Below, piece by piece: positions 1 through 7,148 of a stretch of DNA of 7,148 bases. Under the pieces are notes generated by a model, which worked only from the letters and a program-made list of their open reading frames with translations, was not told the DNA's origin and made no database searches. Position 1 is the first letter of the stretch. Every line of letters begins with the position of its first letter. The DNA is from Competibacteraceae bacterium UBA2788 (lineage in GTDB: Bacteria > Pseudomonadota > Gammaproteobacteria > Competibacterales > Competibacteraceae): the NCBI GenBank assembly GCA_002352185.1, contig DEHY01000137.1, positions 15,826 through 22,973 of the forward strand, in the 5' to 3' direction. Both the position numbers and the translations under genes were made by a program.

Positions 1-3564
<3,564 letters not shown>

Positions 3565-3603
3565 ACCTGTTTTTCAGAGGCGTTTTTGTACAATTCCTCA
3601 GCC

Positions 3604-3630
3604 GGGAGGGTGGGCCATGCCCACTCTCCC
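3604..3630. terminator. Strong hairpin between convergent genes, possible bidirectional terminator
   Basis: GGGAGGGTGGGC (3604-3615), loop CAT, GCCCACTCTCCC (3619-3630): a 12-bp stem with one G-T wobble. It lies between the plus-strand stop at 3564 and the minus-strand rsmI stop at 3639, where a shared terminator is expected. Neither strand has a U-tract next to it, so it may act as a Rho-assisted or mRNA 3'-end-protecting structure, or be a REP-like palindrome, rather than an intrinsic terminator. Confidence 0.45.
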
Positions 3631-3638
3631 CTTGCCGC

Positions 3639-4496
3639 TCACTCCGCTTCCTGTTTTCCACCCAGCATCAGCGCCAGATCGTACAGCGGTTTTTTGCGCA
3701 AGCCCGTCAGCTTGGCCGCGACCACCACGGCCCGGCTGAGCGGCAATTCCGACAGCAACGCTAACAGCAGGCGTCGGTTCTCAGGCGTATCCGCTTCGTT
3801 TGCTGCGGTCGCGCCCTGCGCCAGCACCACGAATTCGCCCTTGCAGCGGTTGGGATCGGCGTCCAGCCAGGCCGAGAGCTGATTCAGGGTTGCGCCATGC
3901 ACTTCCTCAAAGCGCTTGGTCAGTTCGCGGGCGACGACCGCCGGACGCTCGCTGCCGAATATCGCCGCCATATCCGTCAGCGTCTCCGCGATCCGGTGGC
4001 CGGCTTCGAGAAAGATCACCGTCCGTTCATCCGCCGCCAAAGCCCGCAGGCGTTCGCGGCGAGCCGCAGTTTTTGCGGGTAAAAAACCTTCAAATACAAA
4101 GCGGTCGGTCGGCAATCCCGCGACCGACAGCGCCGCCAGGATGCTGCTGGGTCCCGGCACCGGAATGACGGACAGCCCTTGCCGACGCAATTCGCGCACC
4201 AGCGGAAAACCGGGATCGCTGATCAGCGGGGTACCGGCGTCCGAGACCAGCGCGACCGTTTTGCCTTCCCGCAGTCGCGTGACCATGGACTCCAGCCGGG
4301 CGTGTTCGTTGTGTTCGTGCAGCGACAGCAACGGCGTTTCAATGCCAAAGCGCCGCAATAATTGCCCGGTATGGCGGGTGTCCTCCGCCGCGATGCAATC
4401 CACTTCCCGCAGCACCCGCAGCGCCCGGGCACTGATGTCTTCAAGATTGCCAATCGGCGTCGCCACCACATACAGCGCCCCGGATTCGACGGCCAT
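3639..4496 (-). CDS. rsmI: 16S rRNA (cytidine-1402-2'-O)-methyltransferase
   Basis: RsmI uses S-adenosylmethionine to methylate the 2'-OH of C1402 in the 16S rRNA decoding centre. The 285-residue product matches the usual length (286 in E. coli). Motifs in order: TPIGNL (13-18) and AAEDTRHTG (36-44) near the N-terminus, SDAGTPLISDPG (85-96) and PVPGPSS (112-118) of the SAM-binding tetrapyrrole-methylase fold, FEGFLPAK (135-142), ARELTK, the KGEFVV strand, and the C-terminal helical domain ending LSRAVVVAAKLTGLRKKPLYDLAL, typical of the family. The frame stays open to an ATG at 4547, but ATG 4496 is preferred: it is preceded by GAGG with an 8-nt spacer and gives the family's short lead before LYVVATPIGNL. 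The gene converges on the secreted-protein gene and diverges from yraN. Confidence 0.96.
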   Translation of the reverse strand: MAVESGALYVVATPIGNLEDISARALRVLREVDCIAAEDTRHTGQLLRRFGIETPLLSLHEHNEHARLESMVTRLREGKTVALVSDAGTPLISDPGFPLVRELRRQGLSVIPVPGPSSILAALSVAGLPTDRFVFEGFLPAKTAARRERLRALAADERTVIFLEAGHRIAETLTDMAAIFGSERPAVVARELTKRFEEVHGATLNQLSAWLDADPNRCKGEFVVLAQGATAANEADTPENRRLLLALLSELPLSRAVVVAAKLTGLRKKPLYDLALMLGGKQEAE

Positions 4497-4547
4497 GGTC
4501 GGAACCTCATACAATTCATGAACTGTCTGGAAATCCCGATCTTCCAT

Positions 4548-4559
4548 TCCACGTGTGGA
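4548..4559. promoter_or_regulatory. Small dyad between rsmI and yraN
   Basis: TCCAC-GT-GTGGA is a perfect 5-bp inverted repeat with a 2-nt centre. Its right arm covers most of the GGAG (4557-4560) that serves as ribosome binding site for the TTG start of yraN. With a 2-nt loop it is more plausible as a protein-binding dyad than as an RNA hairpin; it may also be chance. Confidence 0.2.
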
Positions 4560-4567
4560 GACTGTCC

Positions 4568-4930
4568 TTGATCAGCCGCGTTACGCAAGGAACCGCCGCC
4601 GAGGAGTTAGCCTGTCACTATCTGGAAGCGCGTGGACTGACCTTGGTGATGCGCAATTTTCGCTGCCGCTGGGGCGAGCTGGATCTGATTATGCGCGATA
4701 GCGAACAACTGGTGTTCGTGGAAGTGCGCAGCCGCCGTTATACCCGCTACGGCACGCCCGCCGAATCCGTCACTCGCGCCAAGCAGCAACGGCTGTTACG
4801 GGCTGCGGCATTCTATTTGCAATGCCAGCCACTTGATCTGCCCTGCCGTTTCGATGTAGTGGCCGTTCTCCAGCCCGGCGGCGCAGCGCGGATAGAGTGG
4901 ATTCGGGATGCATTCCAGTTGACTTTATAG
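4568..4930 (+). CDS. yraN: UPF0102 family protein YraN
   Basis: A 120-residue soluble protein of the YraN/UPF0102 family, which has a predicted restriction-endonuclease-like fold and no settled biochemical role. Visible family features: the N-terminal helix GTAAEELACHYLEARG, the core WGELDLIM (G36-E37-L38-D39) and VFVEVRSRR (E52-V53-R54), which line up with the D...ExK core of that fold (with Arg for Lys, as in E. coli YraN), then SVTRAKQQRLLRAA, CRFDVVAV (93-100) and the closing EWIRDAF (110-116). Start: the TTG at 4568 has GGAG 7 nt upstream and gives the family-like N-terminus. An in-frame GTG at 4553 adds five residues (MWRLS) but has no ribosome binding site. It is the leftward neighbour of rsmI by divergent arrangement, as in many gammaproteobacteria, but without lpoA between them or diaA after it. 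Confidence 0.92.
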   Translation: MISRVTQGTAAEELACHYLEARGLTLVMRNFRCRWGELDLIMRDSEQLVFVEVRSRRYTRYGTPAESVTRAKQQRLLRAAAFYLQCQPLDLPCRFDVVAVLQPGGAARIEWIRDAFQLTL

Positions 4931-4933
4931 ATT

Positions 4934-5017
4934 ACTTTCGCTTACAGACGGTTTTTCTACCCGATATAGCGGTCTACTGACCCAGTTGAACACTGCATAC
5001 GGCATTCAAGCGAAAGT
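4934..5017. repeat. 10-bp perfect inverted repeat flanking a possible promoter
   Basis: ACTTTCGCTT at 4934-4943 and its exact reverse complement AAGCGAAAGT at 5008-5017 are separated by 64 nt, all inside the 116-nt gap before the sensor kinase. The arms could be two oppositely oriented sites for one regulator, allowing DNA looping over the promoter, or could fold into a long-range stem. A rough estimate for a 116-nt region makes a chance 10-bp match uncommon (under about one percent), though not excluded. Confidence 0.5.
4941..4972 (+). promoter_or_regulatory. Possible sigma70-type promoter of the sensor kinase
   Basis: CTTACA (4941-4946, four of six to TTGACA) and TATAGC (4965-4970, four of six to TATAAT) are spaced by 18 nt. 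The -10 lies within a near-palindrome, CCGATATAGCGG (4961-4972, ten of twelve positions symmetric), which could be an operator overlapping the polymerase site. Both hexamers are weak matches. The predicted leader would be about 70 nt and would contain the right arm of the inverted repeat. Confidence 0.3.
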
Positions 5018-5046
5018 CCTGAGATCTAAACGGCAAGGCCATTGAA

Positions 5047-7148
5047 ATGTTCAAAAATTTGACGGTCGCAATGAAACTCGGTTTTGGCTTCGGCTGCATG
5101 CTGCTGTTGTTGGCGGGCACGCTGGCGACGGCCCTGCTCAATATGGCGCGCATGGAGGCGCTGGCGCGCGAGACCCTGGAAGACCGCTATGCGAAAGTCA
5201 CGCTGGCAAACAAGATGAGCCTGAACACTCTGGACAATGGCCGCCAGTTGCGCAATGTCCTGTTGACCGACGATGAGGGGGAGCAGCGGCGGAATCTGGA
5301 TGTGATCGAAAAGCACCGGAACGAAAATACCCAGTTGTTAGGCGATTTGGGGAAATTGATCAATACGGATCGCGGGCGGGAGTTGTACCAGGATATCCTG
5401 GAAGCGAGAGAAAGACTCGACTCCGAGTATTTGAGTTTCTACAACCTCCTCAGGACCAACCGTGTGCAGGCCAGGGAATTCGTACTCCGCGAGTTCGCGC
5501 CCACCAACGACCGCTACTTGCGGACGCTGCGGCGCATGGCCGATTTCCAGGACGACATGATGGAGCAAAATACCCGGCTATCGGCGGAAAGCCACGCCTT
5601 CGCCCGGATCGTCATGATCAGTATAGGCGTGGCGGGGCTGCTGGTCGCGACGCTGCTGGCTTTTGGCATCGCACGCGGACTCATCCGTCAGCTTGGCGGC
5701 GAGCCGACGCTGGCGACCGAGCTGGCCCGGAGGGCGGCGACCGGCGATTTGCAGGGGAACATCGCGCTCCGATCCGGGGATACGACCAGCCTGATGGCCA
5801 GTCTCAAGCTGCTGTTCGAGAGCATGAAGCAACTGGCGGTCCAGGCGGACGCCATCGGCAAGGGCGATTTGTCGCGGGAAGTGGTCCTGCTCTCCGAACA
5901 CGACCAGATCGGCAAGGCTGTCAACAACATGACCCGCCAGTTGCGCGCAGCCCGAACCGAGGACGAACGGCGCAACTGGGTCAAGGATGGATACAGCCAG
6001 CTTTCGGCGGCGTGCGTCGGCGACCTGACGATGCAGCAACTGGCCGACACGGCCATCGCCGGCCTGTGCCGCCACCTCGCGGCCGGGCGAGGCGTGTTTT
6101 ATCTCTACGCCGCCGCCACCTCGACCCTCGATCTGCTGGGCAGCTACATGTACACCGAGCGCGCCCATGTTGGCGATTGCTTCCGGCTCGGCGAAGGCGC
6201 CATCGGCCAAGTGGCGCGGGAGAAGAAACCGATCATCCTCACCACGGTTGGCTCCGACGCGCCGCCCATCGTCACCGGCACGACCGCCGCCCCGCCCCTC
6301 TACACCTACACCTACCCGCTGCTGCGCGAGGGCGTCCTGCTGGGCGTGGTGGAACTGGCCAGCTTTGAACCATTCGACGCAGTCAAGCGGGAATTCCTGA
6401 GCGGCGCAGCTGATCTGATCGCCTTATTTCTGTATGGCTGTGAGCAAAAGGAACGCATTCGCAGCCTGCTGGCTATCGCCGAGGCAGCGGAAAAAGAGAC
6501 CAGTCGGCAAAACCAGCGCTTGCAGGAAGCGAACGCGCAGATGGAAGAACAGCAGCAGCAATTGCAACAACAATCGGAAGAACTGCAAGCCAGCAACGCG
6601 CAACTGGAAGAACAGCAACAACAACTGCAACAGCAATCCGAAGAGATGGAACTGAGCAACGCGCAACTGGAAGAACAACAAAAGATCCTGGAACAGCGCA
6701 ACCGGGAACTGATGCAAACCCAGCGCGAACTGGACGACCGGGCGCGGCAACTGGAACAATCCGGCCAATACAAATCGGAATTTCTCGCCAACATGTCGCA
6801 CGAACTCAGGACGCCGCTTAACTCCATCATCCTGCTCTCGCGGATGATGGCCAACAATGAAAACGGACGCCTGAGCGAAGAAGAAGCGAAAAAGGCCGAA
6901 GTCATCCACCGCTCCGGCCAGGACCTGTTGCGCCTGATTGACGACGTACTTGATCTATCCAAAGTCGAAGCGGGCCGCATGGATTTGCACGTCTCCACCG
7001 TCGCCAGCGCCGCGCTGCTGAGCGGATTGCGCGAAGAATTTGAACATACCGCCCGCGACAAGGGCCTGGACTTCACCGTGCAGGATCATCTGCGCGGCGA
7101 CTTCGTCACCGACCCGGACAAACTCGCCCAAATCGTCCGCAACCTGCT
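5047..7148 (+). CDS. Membrane sensor histidine kinase, 4HB-HAMP-GAF-HisKA (3' end missing)
   Basis: Open from ATG 5047 to the window edge (700 codons). Inner-membrane sensor kinase, probably hybrid. Residues 1-10 are cytoplasmic; TM1 about 11-33; a periplasmic helical domain 34-186 like the MCP four-helix bundle (RQLRNVLLTDD, NRVQAREFVL, NDRYLRTLRRMADFQ); TM2 about 188-208; a HAMP with the chemoreceptor-like LGGEP (216-220) and ATGDL; a second HAMP-like stretch 262-300 (IGKGDL, HDQIGKAVNNM); a GAF domain about 325-466 (GEGAIGQVA, YPLLREGVLLGVVEL); a Gln/Glu-rich coiled coil about 478-572; then HisKA with the H-box FLANMSHELRTPLNSI, phospho-acceptor His585, and LIDDVLDLSKVEAGRM. The sequence ends at DPDKLAQIVRNL, the start of the ATPase N-box. 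Whether receiver or Hpt domains follow cannot be seen. Ligand unknown. A weak AAGG precedes the start by 8 nt. Separated from yraN by 116 nt with its own putative promoter, so probably not in its operon. Confidence 0.94.
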   Translation, partial: MFKNLTVAMKLGFGFGCMLLLLAGTLATALLNMARMEALARETLEDRYAKVTLANKMSLNTLDNGRQLRNVLLTDDEGEQRRNLDVIEKHRNENTQLLGDLGKLINTDRGRELYQDILEARERLDSEYLSFYNLLRTNRVQAREFVLREFAPTNDRYLRTLRRMADFQDDMMEQNTRLSAESHAFARIVMISIGVAGLLVATLLAFGIARGLIRQLGGEPTLATELARRAATGDLQGNIALRSGDTTSLMASLKLLFESMKQLAVQADAIGKGDLSREVVLLSEHDQIGKAVNNMTRQLRAARTEDERRNWVKDGYSQLSAACVGDLTMQQLADTAIAGLCRHLAAGRGVFYLYAAATSTLDLLGSYMYTERAHVGDCFRLGEGAIGQVAREKKPIILTTVGSDAPPIVTGTTAAPPLYTYTYPLLREGVLLGVVELASFEPFDAVKREFLSGAADLIALFLYGCEQKERIRSLLAIAEAAEKETSRQNQRLQEANAQMEEQQQQLQQQSEELQASNAQLEEQQQQLQQQSEEMELSNAQLEEQQKILEQRNRELMQTQRELDDRARQLEQSGQYKSEFLANMSHELRTPLNSIILLSRMMANNENGRLSEEEAKKAEVIHRSGQDLLRLIDDVLDLSKVEAGRMDLHVSTVASAALLSGLREEFEHTARDKGLDFTVQDHLRGDFVTDPDKLAQIVRNL
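6538..6704 (+). repeat. 63-nt tandem repeat encoding heptad-phased coiled coil
   Basis: Two full units (6538-6600 and 6601-6663) and a partial third from 6664 encode the 21-residue unit Q[ML]EEQQQQLQQQSEE[LM]..SNA. Twenty-one residues equal exactly three heptads, so gain or loss of a unit keeps the coiled-coil register between the GAF and HisKA domains. The CAR/GAA-rich DNA is low in complexity and prone to slippage. The segment corresponds to the signalling-helix linker of such kinases. Confidence 0.85.

Noticed and set aside
3586..3593. TTGTACAA palindrome
   Set aside because: An 8-bp palindrome is expected by chance in a window this size and no paired element supports an operator.
5578..6210. 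Minus-strand open frame of 210 codons
   Set aside because: Antisense of the TM2-HAMP-GAF part of the kinase, with no family resemblance and no supporting ribosome binding site.
6538..6704. CRISPR-like regular repeat
   Set aside because: The units abut with no unique spacers and lie in frame inside a coiled-coil coding region.
6312..7076. Minus-strand open frame of 254 codons with Cys/Ser-rich and Leu/Phe-rich runs in overlapping frames
   Set aside because: Antisense of the CAG/CAA/GAA-rich coiled-coil and HisKA region; the apparent hydrophobic runs come from reverse-complemented Gln/Glu codons.

Overview
The window looks like a chromosomal segment from a GC-rich gammaproteobacterium. The grounds are the protein sequences of leuS, rsmI and yraN, the rsmI/yraN divergent pair, and a near-consensus CRP operator. 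The style of the secreted repeat protein would fit the Competibacter/Thiotrichales sphere, but that narrower placement is only an impression. No tRNA, rRNA, CRISPR array, insertion sequence or phage gene is visible.

Layout. (1) Positions 1-1271, minus strand: the N-terminal half of leucyl-tRNA synthetase (leuS), cut by the window edge. (2) 1272-1530: a divergent intergenic region with a perfect TGTGA-N6-TCACA CRP-type site placed as for a class II activated promoter, and a very good ribosome binding site for the next gene. (3) 1531-3564, plus strand: a secreted protein with a signal peptide, a right-handed beta-helix of the choice-of-anchor Q type, and five C-terminal tandem repeats carrying calcium-loop-like motifs and a cysteine pair each. 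(4) 3565-3638: a short convergent gap with a strong hairpin. (5) 3639-4496, minus strand: rsmI, the 16S rRNA C1402 2'-O-methyltransferase. (6) 4568-4930, plus strand: yraN (UPF0102), divergent from rsmI. The lpoA gene that often lies between them, and the diaA gene that often follows, are absent here. (7) 4931-5046: a regulatory gap with a 10-bp perfect inverted repeat enclosing a possible promoter. (8) 5047 to the window end, plus strand: a membrane sensor histidine kinase (four-helix-bundle periplasmic sensor, two HAMP-like segments, GAF, a Gln-rich coiled coil built from a 21-residue repeat, HisKA), cut off at the start of its ATPase domain.

The genes do not form one pathway. leuS, rsmI and yraN are housekeeping genes. 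The two less ordinary items are the secreted beta-helix/repeat protein, probably under cAMP-CRP control, and the multi-domain sensor kinase. No clearly new multi-gene system is present; the most testable observations are the CRP promoter, the Cys-paired repeat domain and the heptad-phased coding minisatellite in the kinase.
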